This document shows, piece after piece, positions 1 to 7,800 of a stretch of 12,652 bases of DNA. The stretch's first letter is position 1. Every line of letters begins with the position of its first letter. This stretch comes from Deltaproteobacteria bacterium (GTDB lineage Bacteria > Desulfobacterota > Dissulfuribacteria > Dissulfuribacterales > UBA3076). A program made the translations under genes and the position numbers. The stretch is from contig JAGGRV010000105.1 of NCBI GenBank assembly GCA_021159445.1, positions 1-12,652 of the forward strand, read 5' to 3'. The notes beneath the pieces were generated by a model. It saw only the letters and a list, made by a program, of their open reading frames with translations. It made no database searches and was not told the origin of the DNA.

Positions 1-53
1 ATACAACAAAAAATCCTGTTAATTTTTGTTCAACTTATTTATCTTCCGTTCCT
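1..53. repeat. Right end of a dispersed palindrome-ended repeat (partial)
   Basis: Bases 1-52 match 3609-3660 with a single T/C difference near position 44. In the 3507-3660 copy this segment is the right arm of an imperfect inverted repeat ending in CGTTCC. The rest of this copy lies beyond the left edge. Its identity as an element end is inferred from the complete copy between pstS and pstC. Confidence 0.8.
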
Positions 54-63
54 TATTATGATT

Positions 64-81
64 CCGGTTTGTTAAAACCGG
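64..81. terminator. Short perfect hairpin downstream of phoU
   Basis: CCGGTTT and AAACCGG form a perfect 7-bp stem around a GTTA loop, about 100 bp past the phoU stop. No T-run follows on the minus strand, so it is at best a weak or Rho-assisted 3' structure for the pst-phoU transcript. It may have no function. Confidence 0.25.
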
Positions 82-91
82 ATGACTATAG

Positions 92-110
92 GGTTAGATT
101 TTGGTTAAAA
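92..110 (-). promoter_or_regulatory. Candidate PhoB-box-like direct repeat downstream of phoU
   Basis: Read on the minus strand this is TTTAACCAAAATCTAACC, two TAACC units with an 11-bp period. It agrees at 15 of 18 positions with the site upstream of pstS (4631-4649). A TATAGT hexamer lies at 85-90, but closer to the repeat than the -10 at pstS. If real, it would serve a minus-strand gene left of the window. Binding by PhoB is inferred from similarity and from the neighbouring pst genes. Confidence 0.35.
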
Positions 111-128
111 TAACAGGATAGTAAAAAA

Positions 129-176
129 CTTTGCGTCCTCTGCGTCTCGAACGAGCGCAGCGAGTGGGTGGTGAAC
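129..176. repeat. Probable dispersed intergenic repeat abutting the phoU stop
   Basis: The stretch with GCGTCCTCTGCGTCTC and GGTGAAC has the look of a short intergenic sequence that recurs in many environmental bacterial genomes. Here a GC-rich insert (about 149-165) seems to sit inside it. There is only one copy in the window, so the assignment rests on recognition. It reaches almost to the phoU stop codon. Confidence 0.3.
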
Positions 177-178
177 TA

Positions 179-850
179 TTACGAAATTCCTGATGCACCC
201 TTTCCGTGCCGAATAATCTCCCCTTGAACCATGTAAACGACCTCTTCGGCAATGTTGGTGGCATGGTCTGCTATGCGCTCAAGGTGACGGCACATCAGGA
301 GCAGGTTGATCAGATAACCCACGCGATCAGTATGTTCACGTATGGCTTGTTTTATCACGTCATAGGCCTGGTCTTTCATATCATCTATTTCATCATCCAA
401 TTTAAGGACATCCAGCGCCAGGACATCGTCCATGTTCACAAGGGCATCCAGACTCTTCTTGAGCATGGATGCCGTCTTCTCTGCCATCAAAGAATAATCA
501 AAGGGGATATCGAGCCGCTTGCGTTTGGCAATGATCTTTACCCGTTCTGCGATGTTCACTGCCTCATCGGCGACCCTCTCCAGATCGTTGTTGATCTTGA
601 TCACAGCAATAAGAAACCGCAGGTCCACGGCAACCGGCTGATGCAGTGCAAGAATCTTCAGGCAGTCTTCTTCCACCTCTATCTCGAATTCATCTATTTC
701 GTAGTCACTCCTGATGATCTTTTCTGCAAGATTCGCATCTCTTAACTCAAGGGCCTGGATAACCATGCGGACACGCTCCTCAACCATGGCTCCCAGGGAG
801 AGGATCCTCTTTTTCAGTTTCTCTAATTCTTTTTGTAGGCGTATAGGCAT
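179..850 (-). CDS. phoU: Phosphate transport system regulator PhoU
   Basis: PhoU is a cytoplasmic helical protein that links the Pst transporter to the PhoR/PhoB sensor system and keeps phosphate uptake in check. At 223 residues it has the usual length. The sequence is the expected tandem of two three-helix bundles. Each carries the metal-binding E-x-x-x-D signature on a conserved helix: E91/D95 in LERVADEAVNIAERV and E191/D195 in LERIADHATNIAEEV. The ATG start has a strong Shine-Dalgarno (GAGGGGG) about 5 nt upstream, only 12 bp after the pstB stop, so it is cotranscribed as the last gene of pstSCAB-phoU. No phoB or phoR is seen in the window. The family call is secure; the exact regulatory wiring here is inferred. 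Confidence 0.97.
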   Translation of the reverse strand: MPIRLQKELEKLKKRILSLGAMVEERVRMVIQALELRDANLAEKIIRSDYEIDEFEIEVEEDCLKILALHQPVAVDLRFLIAVIKINNDLERVADEAVNIAERVKIIAKRKRLDIPFDYSLMAEKTASMLKKSLDALVNMDDVLALDVLKLDDEIDDMKDQAYDVIKQAIREHTDRVGYLINLLLMCRHLERIADHATNIAEEVVYMVQGEIIRHGKGASGIS

Positions 851-862
851 GGCACCCCCTCA

Positions 863-1624
863 CTATCCGAAACGGCCGGTGATGTAATCCTCTGTCTGTT
901 GGAGCTTAGGTTTTGTAAAAAGCGTTTCGGTATCATCCACTTCTATAAGTTTTCCCAGATAAAAAAAGGCTGTGACGTCAGATACACGTGCAGCTTGCTG
1001 CATATTGTGCGTTACAATTATGATTGTATATGATTTTTTCAACTGATGGATCAGTTCCTCGATCTTCTGGGTAGCGATTGGATCCAGGGCGGATGCCGGC
1101 TCATCCATAAGTACCACTTCAGGCTCCACTGCCAGGGCCCTGGCAATACAGAGGCGTTGTTGCTGTCCGCCCGAAAGACCGAGGGCTGAGTCATGAATCC
1201 TGTCTTTGACTTCATCCCACAAGGCCGCTGACTGAAGACTCTTTTCTACTCGGTCTGCAATGTAGGCCTTATCTTTTATGCCGTTTACTCTCAGACCGTA
1301 TGCCACATTTTCAAAAATGCTTTTTGGAAAAGGATTGGGTTTTTGAAATACCATGCCGACGTTGCGACGAAGTGTGACCACATCCACACTTGGATCGTTA
1401 ATGTTCTGATTATCCAATATGATCTGCCCTTCCACCCGGCTGATAGGAATCAGATCATTCATCCGGTTCAGGCAACGCAATAAAGTGCTCTTGCCACAAC
1501 CTGAAGGGCCGATGAAGGCAGTTACCTGATTTGCGTACATGTCCAGGGAGATGTCCTGAAGGGCCTTAAAGTCACCGTAATAGAAATTTAAATTTTTTAT
1601 TTTAATTTTTAAAGAATGTTCCAT
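863..1624 (-). CDS. pstB: Phosphate ABC transporter ATP-binding protein PstB
   Basis: PstB is the ATPase that powers phosphate import through PstC-PstA at the inner membrane. The 253 residues are full length for the family. Visible motifs are Walker A (GPSGCGKST, 39-47), the Q-loop glutamine at 94 in FQKPNPFP, the ABC signature LSGGQ (150-154), Walker B ending in MDEP (173-176), and the switch histidine in THN (206). The ADP-binding and PstB-typical stretch LRCLNRMNDLIP (49-60) separates it from other ABC ATPases. The ATG lies 6 bp after the pstA stop and phoU begins 12 bp after its end. Its Shine-Dalgarno is weak, which fits translational coupling to pstA. All catalytic residues are present, so it should be active. 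Confidence 0.98.
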   Translation of the reverse strand: MEHSLKIKIKNLNFYYGDFKALQDISLDMYANQVTAFIGPSGCGKSTLLRCLNRMNDLIPISRVEGQIILDNQNINDPSVDVVTLRRNVGMVFQKPNPFPKSIFENVAYGLRVNGIKDKAYIADRVEKSLQSAALWDEVKDRIHDSALGLSGGQQQRLCIARALAVEPEVVLMDEPASALDPIATQKIEELIHQLKKSYTIIIVTHNMQQAARVSDVTAFFYLGKLIEVDDTETLFTKPKLQQTEDYITGRFG

Positions 1625-1630
1625 TATGAA

Positions 1631-2497
1631 TCACATCCGTCTCTGGAGCCTGGCCCGGTAGATAATGGCAATAAGATTCAGGCCAAATACGAGGACAATC
1701 AGCACAAGGGAAGTTCCATACTGGAGATGCCGTGTGGCTTCGATCTCTGTTCCAGCCGTGGCCAGGACATAGATATGATAGGGCAGGGCCATAATTTCAT
1801 CAAAAACAGAAGTCGGCAGAGAAGGTGTATAGAACACGGCTGCTGTAAACATGATGGGCGCAGTCTCCCCTGCGGCCCGGCTGATCCCCAGGATGGCACC
1901 GGTAAGGATGCCGGGCAAAGCAGCCGGCAGTACCACCTTATAGATGGTTTGCCACTTGGTGGCGCCCAGTCCCAGAGACGCCTCCCGATAGGTGTCCGGA
2001 ACGGACCTCAGGGCCTCCTCGGAAGACCCGATAATTACAGGCAAGGTGAGTACTCCCAGCGTCAGGGAACCGGCAAGGATACTCACTCCCATTTTTAACC
2101 ATACTACGAAGAAGGCAAGACCAAAGAGACCAAAGACCACTGAAGGCACACCGGCAAGGTTGTTGATCCCTATACGGATAGCGCGGAGCAGCCGGCCTGG
2201 ACGGGCATATTCATTAAGATAGATGGCAGAGGCAACTCCGATGGGAAGGGCCACCAGAATGGCACCCAGACTCAGGCAGAGAGTCCCGACGATACAGGGC
2301 AGAATTCCGCCTTTAGTCATTGAATCCATTGGCGGCTGCGTGAGAAATGTCCAGTTGATGGCCCGCCACCCTCTTGCCACAAGAAAATAGACAACGATAA
2401 GCAATGCGATCCCATTGATGGCAGCCGAGAGCCTGAAAAGCCCGAAAATTGCGACCTGGGCCAGTTTGCGACGCCGTAGAAGACTTGATTTATTCAT
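1631..2497 (-). CDS. pstA: Phosphate ABC transporter permease PstA
   Basis: PstA is one of the two inner-membrane channel subunits of the Pst phosphate importer. The 288-residue protein has several hydrophobic segments (about 20-42, 68-95, 115-135, 140-158, 195-215 and a C-terminal one). The EAA coupling loop is EASLGLGATKWQTIYKVVLP (172-191), which contacts PstB, followed by the PstA-typical RAAGETAPIMFTA. The ATG start is 25 bp after the pstC stop. No Shine-Dalgarno is visible because the leader consists of GGTTCAA-type heptamer repeats, so initiation probably depends on coupling from pstC or on an unstructured leader. Length and motifs fit an intact gene. Confidence 0.97.
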   Translation of the reverse strand: MNKSSLLRRRKLAQVAIFGLFRLSAAINGIALLIVVYFLVARGWRAINWTFLTQPPMDSMTKGGILPCIVGTLCLSLGAILVALPIGVASAIYLNEYARPGRLLRAIRIGINNLAGVPSVVFGLFGLAFFVVWLKMGVSILAGSLTLGVLTLPVIIGSSEEALRSVPDTYREASLGLGATKWQTIYKVVLPAALPGILTGAILGISRAAGETAPIMFTAAVFYTPSLPTSVFDEIMALPYHIYVLATAGTEIEATRHLQYGTSLVLIVLVFGLNLIAIIYRARLQRRM

Positions 2498-2527
2498 GGG
2501 TTCAAAGGTTCAAGGTTCAGGGTTACA
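2498..2527. repeat. Degenerate heptamer array (GGTTCAA) at the pstC-pstA junction
   Basis: Reading the plus strand, the units are GGTTCAAA, GGTTCAA, GGTTCAG and GGTTACA in direct succession. The array fills the gap between the pstA start codon and the pstC stop, and the last unit encodes the end of pstC. It leaves pstA without a recognisable ribosome binding site. Such short heptamer arrays are common intergenic debris in repeat-rich genomes. Confidence 0.7.
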
Positions 2528-3434
2528 AAGTTGCAGCTCCAACCTGCCTGTATTTGTTGGATATGTGTTCGGATACAAGGTTAAAGAGCAGGGTGAAAGC
2601 AAATAATACAACGCCCGTGGCGAACAGGGCGTAATAGTGATCGCTCCGGAAAGGGGCCTCTGCCATTTCCGCTGCAATGCTGGCAGGCATGGGCCGGACC
2701 GGATCAAAAATTGAAGACGGCAACTGGGCCGATCCACCGGCAATCATAAGTACTACCATGGTCTCACCAATAGCCCTCGACATGCCCAGAATGATGGCAG
2801 TCGAGATACCTGAGAGAGACGCTGGAAGGATTACCCTGGCGATGGTCTCCCATTGGGTAGCTCCCAGGGCCAGAGAGGCCTCTTTGAGTTCTATGGGTAC
2901 GCTATAAATGGCATCTTCTGAGATGCTGCAAATGGTCGGAACGGACATGAATGCCAGCATGAGTGACGCATTAAAAAGATTTAAACCTGTAGGGATATCA
3001 AGGATTTCCTGAAGGAAGGGAGCAACTATTACCATGCCGAAGAAACCAATGACAACAGAAGGAAGGGCTGCCAGAAGTTCCACAATAGGTTTAACCCATT
3101 CCCGGAGCCGGGCAGAGGCAGACTCTGCAAGATAGAGAGCGGTCATCACCCCCAGCGGGATGGAAATAACAGCGGACATAGCAGTAACAGTCAAGGATGC
3201 CACGATCAGCGGGAAGATACCGAAATCCGGGGGATCATCAGTGGGGTACCAGTACCGTCCAAACAGGAAATCGTAAACAGAAACCTCGCTGAAGATAGGA
3301 AGGCCTTCCCAAAACAGAAAAACGACAATTAAGGTTAATATTGTTATGGAAGTCAGTGCCACAAAGAAAAAAAAGAGTCTGATCGCCCCTTCTCTTCTTT
3401 GGCGGCTTTTTCCGGTTTGTTGATTTTTTCTCAT
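2523..3434 (-). CDS. pstC: Phosphate ABC transporter permease PstC
   Basis: PstC pairs with PstA to form the phosphate channel in the inner membrane. From the chosen ATG the protein has 303 residues. A basic cytoplasmic N-terminus leads into the first membrane segment (about 20-42), and a periplasmic loop and further helices follow. The EAA loop is EASLALGATQWETIARVILP (185-204), followed by GMSRAIGETMVVLMIAGG, typical of PstC. The start is uncertain. A TTG at 3458 would add MLNLAQNR and has a poor AAAGG five bases upstream, but that stretch lies inside a heptamer repeat. The ATG at 3434 gives the usual MRK-type N-terminus but has no clear Shine-Dalgarno. The last residues (GAATL) are encoded next to the pstC-pstA repeat. 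Confidence 0.95.
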   Translation of the reverse strand: MRKNQQTGKSRQRREGAIRLFFFFVALTSITILTLIVVFLFWEGLPIFSEVSVYDFLFGRYWYPTDDPPDFGIFPLIVASLTVTAMSAVISIPLGVMTALYLAESASARLREWVKPIVELLAALPSVVIGFFGMVIVAPFLQEILDIPTGLNLFNASLMLAFMSVPTICSISEDAIYSVPIELKEASLALGATQWETIARVILPASLSGISTAIILGMSRAIGETMVVLMIAGGSAQLPSSIFDPVRPMPASIAAEMAEAPFRSDHYYALFATGVVLFAFTLLFNLVSEHISNKYRQVGAATL

Positions 3435-3449
3435 TCTGTTTTGAGCCAA

Positions 3450-3470
3450 ATTGAGCAATTAGCCTTTAGC
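3450..3470. repeat. Degenerate heptamer array at the pstC 5' end
   Basis: On the minus strand the units are GCTAAAG, GCTAATT and GCTCAAT. They match, in inverted orientation, the array at 3687-3721, so the two arrays bracket the palindromic element between them. The array overlaps the upstream TTG candidate start of pstC. Confidence 0.55.
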
Positions 3471-3506
3471 GGTTAATTTGCTGCTGTTTTCCAAATAGGT
3501 TACTAA

Positions 3507-3660
3507 GGAACGTACAATAAATAACTTGAACAAATTAATGTCTTTTTTGCCGTCTTCTTCGTTGCTCGTCGATCACATAACCCGTTATGCTCGCTCCTCG
3601 CGCCTTGAATACAACAAAAAATCCTGTTAATTTTTGTTCAACTTATTTATCTCCCGTTCC
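3507..3660. repeat. Palindrome-ended dispersed element between pstS and pstC
   Basis: The left arm begins GGAACGTACAATAAATAACT and the right arm, read in reverse complement, begins GGAACGGGAGATAAATAAGT. Both continue with TGAACAAA, giving an imperfect terminal inverted repeat of about 30 bp around a core of about 90 bp. A second copy of the right arm lies at 1-53. The direct TAA on both sides (3504-3506 and 3661-3663) could be a 3-bp target duplication, but is too short to count on. No reading frame of note is present. It is a MITE-like or REP-like repeat. In the pst mRNA it would form a hairpin between pstS and pstC, a place where many pst operons lower expression of the downstream genes. 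Confidence 0.75.
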
Positions 3661-3686
3661 TAATACGTGATGAACCATTTTCCAAA

Positions 3687-3721
3687 GCTAAACGCTAATG
3701 GCTAACAGCTAATCGCTCAAA
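3687..3721. repeat. Heptamer tandem array (GCTAAnn x5)
   Basis: Five consecutive 7-bp units are visible: GCTAAAC, GCTAATG, GCTAACA, GCTAATC and GCTCAAA. The array lies just after the pstS stop codon. An inverted, shorter relative is at 3450-3470. Confidence 0.75.
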
Positions 3722-3726
3722 CTTGG

Positions 3727-4545
3727 TTAATACAAAGGCACATAACTCGCGTCGCGCACGTATTTCTGCCCCTTTTCCGGGTTCAAAACAAAGTTAATAA
3801 AGTTGAGCGTATCTCCCTTTGGCCAGCCTCTTGTGAACATATAAAGAGGTCTGCTCACAGGATATGTCCCATTCAGGGTCGTTTCTTCGGATCCCGTGAT
3901 CTGGTTTACCATTAATGCCTTTATGCCCTTATCCAGATATCCAAGGCTGATGTAACCAATAGCGTTTTTGTTTTTTGAAACGGCCTGCGCAATAGCTCCG
4001 TTGGAGGCCTGAAGGAGGGCCCCCGGGAAAACCCTTTCCTTTTTCATGACTTTCTTATGCCAGACCTCGTAAGTCCCGGAGGATGTGTCTCGGGAAATGA
4101 CCACTATCGGCCTGTCGGGTCCGCCCAATTCTTTCCAGTTTTTGTTTTCTCCTTTATAAATAGCCTTAAGCTGATCCATGGTCAGATTTGTCACAGAGTT
4201 GCTGGGATGGACCACTGGAACAATACAGTCATAGGCAACGGCAAAAGGCACTGGATATGCCCCTTTTTCCACAGCAAGACTTACTTCCTTTGGCTTTATG
4301 AATCGGGAGCTGTCCGCAATATCAGTGCTTCCATCAATAAGGGCCTTGATACCATTACCGGACCCGCCACCCGAAATAGAGATCTTCACATCCGGATTTT
4401 GCTTCATGTAGGCTTCCGCCACTTTTTGTGCAATCGGTAAGACCGTTGTGGAACCTTTGATTACCAGATTTCCTGCCAATACTACGGTTGATGTAAAAGA
4501 AAAAACCAATGTCAGTGCAAAAATAGCGATACGTTTCAATTTCAT
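3727..4545 (-). CDS. pstS: Periplasmic phosphate-binding protein PstS
   Basis: PstS binds inorganic phosphate in the periplasm and delivers it to PstC-PstA. The protein has 272 residues from the chosen ATG. Residues 1-24 are a Sec signal peptide (MKLKRIAIFALTLVF... with cleavage likely after VLA). Phosphate-binding loops are visible: GSTTVLPIA (31-39), GGGSGNGIKALIDGSTDIA (59-77, with SSR following) and SRDTSSGTYEVW (151-162). This short form, close to 270 residues, is the PBP-like PstS class common outside the enterobacteria. The ATG is preceded by GGAGG with 8-nt spacing. An upstream in-frame ATG at 4617 would add 24 residues ahead of the signal peptide and lies upstream of the likely transcription start, so it is rejected. 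A Pho-box-like site lies about 90 bp upstream. Confidence 0.96.
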   Translation of the reverse strand: MKLKRIAIFALTLVFSFTSTVVLAGNLVIKGSTTVLPIAQKVAEAYMKQNPDVKISISGGGSGNGIKALIDGSTDIADSSRFIKPKEVSLAVEKGAYPVPFAVAYDCIVPVVHPSNSVTNLTMDQLKAIYKGENKNWKELGGPDRPIVVISRDTSSGTYEVWHKKVMKKERVFPGALLQASNGAIAQAVSKNKNAIGYISLGYLDKGIKALMVNQITGSEETTLNGTYPVSRPLYMFTRGWPKGDTLNFINFVLNPEKGQKYVRDASYVPLY

Positions 4546-4614
4546 CTCCTTGTCCTCCGCATAACATAATTTTGAAATAATCTGAAATAAGATGTTATGG
4601 AATCGATTTGATGG

Positions 4615-4649
4615 CATTATTGTCTCTGATTGTTAGGTTTTGGTTAGAG
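4615..4649 (-). promoter_or_regulatory. Candidate Pho box and -10 of the pstS promoter
   Basis: On the minus strand CTCTAACCAAAACCTAACA (4649-4631) holds two CTAAC units with an 11-bp period, the geometry of PhoB/PhoP-family sites (7-bp repeats separated by about 4 bp). Eight bases further is CAATAATG (4622-4615), a plausible -10, placing the transcript start near 4608 and leaving a leader of about 60 nt before the pstS ATG. The repeats would occupy the -35 region, as in PhoB-activated promoters. The site reads differently from the enterobacterial consensus CTGTCAT, so assignment rests on geometry, position and the near copy at 92-110. Confidence 0.5.
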
Positions 4650-4838
4650 AAAAATTAAAATTGGATGAAATTGCAACTGATAGGAAATCCCCCCGAGAAC
4701 ACTGTCAGCCCGCAGAGACTCTTTCTTCAACACTGATCAGCTCTCTATTTTTTTCCAAGTCGGGGGTTCCGTTCAACTCGCCGTTCGACGGCGTAAACGT
4801 CTATGAGAAGGGATTCTTGCGCCCCGGGAGACGGCAAT
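4650..4838. other. Intergenic region between receptor gene and pstS promoter, with hairpins
   Basis: No gene is supported here. Two structures are visible. A perfect 6-bp stem CGCCGT/ACGGCG with a 3-nt loop lies at 4779-4793. A long-range pairing joins 4683-4696 to 4760-4770 (TCGGGGG with CCCCCGA, extended by GGAA/TTCC) around a 63-nt loop. Neither is followed on the minus strand by a clean T-run, so a terminator for the receptor operon is possible but not shown. The plus-strand reading frame across it overlaps the receptor's 3' end and looks like a shadow. Confidence 0.35.
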
Positions 4839-7800
4839 TTAAAATTTGTATCCTACACTCAATGTCAGATCTATGCCTTTCTTGAATTCCAGAAAGGTCT
4901 CGTCTCCCTGGGTTATCTTTACTGAATCATCCAGCAGATTCTGGACCTTGAATGTGAGGGTATATTTTTTCAGAAACTTCTGTATGCATACAAGGTCAAG
5001 CTGATTGAAGGGCTGCTGATACTGGTCAGGCTGCCCGAATATTCCCACGCCTCGTATTCTTTTGCCAAAGGTGTTGTAAAGAAGAGTGATATTGGTGCCG
5101 CTGTCAGGATTGTCATAACCAATCTGAACATTAATGACATATGATGACTGTCCCTGGAGTGCCCTCTTTCCTGTAGTGAGAATACCCTTATCCTTGATAT
5201 TCACTTCAGAGTCAATCAATGCAAAATTGCCTCCGAGGTGAACGTATGAGAGCCAGTCAGAGATAAAACCAAGCCCCTTGCTGAACTCCATTTCACCTCC
5301 AATAATGGTTGCGTCATCAGCATTCATAAATGACAAAAACGGCCTGTTACTTGTGGCCTTGTAAGTCTGCTCAATGGGGTCGCTGATGGTCTTGTAGAAA
5401 AAGGCAAGCGAGACATGATCCGGCGTGGCAAAATACCATTCCCACCTTAAATCGTAGTTTTTCAGTTTTGATGCCTTAAGATCAGGGTTTCCAATGATAC
5501 GTTCTGAGGTGAGCGGATCTATATATATTGAATTGGACAACTCCAGGAAGTCAGGATATGTCATGGTCTTGCTGTATGCCGCCCTTATCTGCATATCGTC
5601 ACTTATCTTGAATGTTGTACCTATGCTGGGGTATGATGCATTGATTTTAATGCGGGAATTTATTGGAGTGGGGCTGAGCAGTTTGTATGATGTTACCTGT
5701 TCATCAAGTTTTTCAAATCTGTTACCTCCCTGTATTCTGAACCACTCAAAGGGAGATATGTTCGCTGATAAATACCAGGCATTGATATCAAGCTTACCTG
5801 AATAGGTATCATTGTAGTATGTCTGATTGCGCATTATGTAGTACTGTTCTACATTTTCCGGCGCGAATATGGTGTCTATATCTTCCCGCAAAAGATCTCT
5901 GGGCACACGCCCTGTGGAATCAAAAGTATAGCGGTCTACGGAATATATGCGGTCTTTTGTGTCCTTCTGCCACCCTGCTTTTAAATTGCCCTCCACATAT
6001 TTTTCAAACGGGAATGTAAGGTCCACCTTGTATTCATGGCCCTTGTCTTTGAGATTTGTGTACTCATGGGTGAGATTCTGCCCTGGAATGTTTACCAGCT
6101 CGTAATACCCCCCTCCAGGCTCACTGTCTCTTTCAATAAACCAGTAGGTATATGATCTGGTGTCAGGCATCTCCATTTTGGCAGTGGTAAGCACAACATT
6201 CCAGTCAAGTATCATGCGGGTCAGGAGATCTATATTATGTTTTCCTGAAAACTGATTAAAGAGCAGATCCCTTGGTTGCCACATGAGGCTTGTGGTGCGG
6301 ATGCGGTTGGAGTTTTCATCAGTACCGTTAAACAGTTGAGTCCTGTCGGTTACGGTTCTTGTGTAAAGACCGGTATACTTAAGGGCATGTTTATCCCTGT
6401 AATTTATTCCGGCACCCTGGAAACCTGCCATTTCTACAGTATTGACAGTGTTGGAATAGATACCGCCGTTATTCAGGATCAGGCCCGCATCGGAAGCGCT
6501 GTATATATTCCTTGTGACATCAACCAGGTTCCACTTGTTCTCATACATGCCTGATGTGGTGAACCCCAGCTTAAAGTCATTGATTTTATGATTATATCCA
6601 AGATTAAGGGAATATTTTCCGCCGGGAGGAAGGGTCTTGTCATGTGTATCTGAATTGTTGTCGAATTTCAGGGCATATTCCTTTAATTCTTTATAGTCAT
6701 AAATATCCTTTACAGGAAATGGCTGATCCCTTGTCCCGTCGTCAAAACCTGTCCAGTCGTGGGAGCCGCCGTCATAACTGAGGCCGTCTTTGAATGTTGA
6801 CCTGCTGTTATATTTCATCTCAAGACTCATGTTTGCAAAGGGCGCATCCGGGATATCCCTAGCGTTCAGTATTAGTGCGCCTCCGGCAAACGAGGCGGGG
6901 AAATCCGGCGTGAAACTCTTTTTCACAAGGAGACTCTCAAGGACCCCTGTGGGAAATATGTCAAGTGGAATGACCCTTTTGGTTGGCTCAGGGCTTGGAA
7001 GCAGGGCGTTGTTCAGGAGTGTTACTGAATACCTGCCGCCAAGACCCCTGATATAGACATACTTGCCATCAACAACAGTGATACCGGTAACCCTTTTCAC
7101 TGCCGCGGCCGCTGTGGAATCTCCTGTCCTCTTGAACTCCTCGGAGCCTATTGCATCCACTATATCAGCCACATTTTTTTCTTCGAAAAGCATGGCTGCA
7201 ATGCTTCCCTTAACGCTTGGTGCGAGCACAACAAAATCCTTCAACTCAAAACCGCTGGGACTGAGTTCCCATATTCTCTCTATAGTCTCATGAGCCACAA
7301 CGATCTTATCAAGGGTACGGCTGTTGAAGTCAGGATGAATAACAGAAAGGGAATAGGTTCCCTGGGGGAGATCCAGGATACAGACGCCATCCTTATCTGT
7401 AAGGCATTCAACTGGTGAACCCTTCACAAAAATTCTGGCTTTTTCTATAGGGGTGCCACCTTCTGCAGAGATTATCTGCAGCTTAAGCTTACCCATCTGT
7501 TCCGAAGTTTTTTCTTCATTGTCAGAAGACGCCGTTTGCGATTCCAGCTTTTTATATTGAGAAGGAAGTTCGGCATCTACAAGAAGCACACCACCGTTTA
7601 TTGAAAAGAAGTAAACTGATTCCTCGTCACTAAAGATACGGACTGTCTTCTTCCAGGTATCTGACCCTCTCGTGACCCTGATGGTGTGCTCACCTGCAGG
7701 GGCCTTGATCACCACAAAACCTTCACTGTTTGTGTGATAAGTCCTGCCGGTATCATCTGCAATCTCAACATTATGGATGGGTGCCCCACCCTCGAAGACA

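Noticed and set aside
206..745. A 179-codon plus-strand frame
   Set aside because: It is entirely antisense to phoU, whose family match is unambiguous.
3450..3721. A CRISPR array suggested by repeated short units
   Set aside because: The units are contiguous 7-mers without spacers, and no cas gene is near.
4546..4617. Longer PstS starting at 4617
   Set aside because: It would put 24 residues before a perfect signal peptide, lies upstream of the likely transcript start, and lacks the GGAGG site that precedes the internal ATG.
4640..4885. An 81-codon plus-strand frame antisense to the receptor 3' end
   Set aside because: No ribosome binding site, mostly non-coding hairpin sequence and overlap with the receptor gene; no recognisable family.
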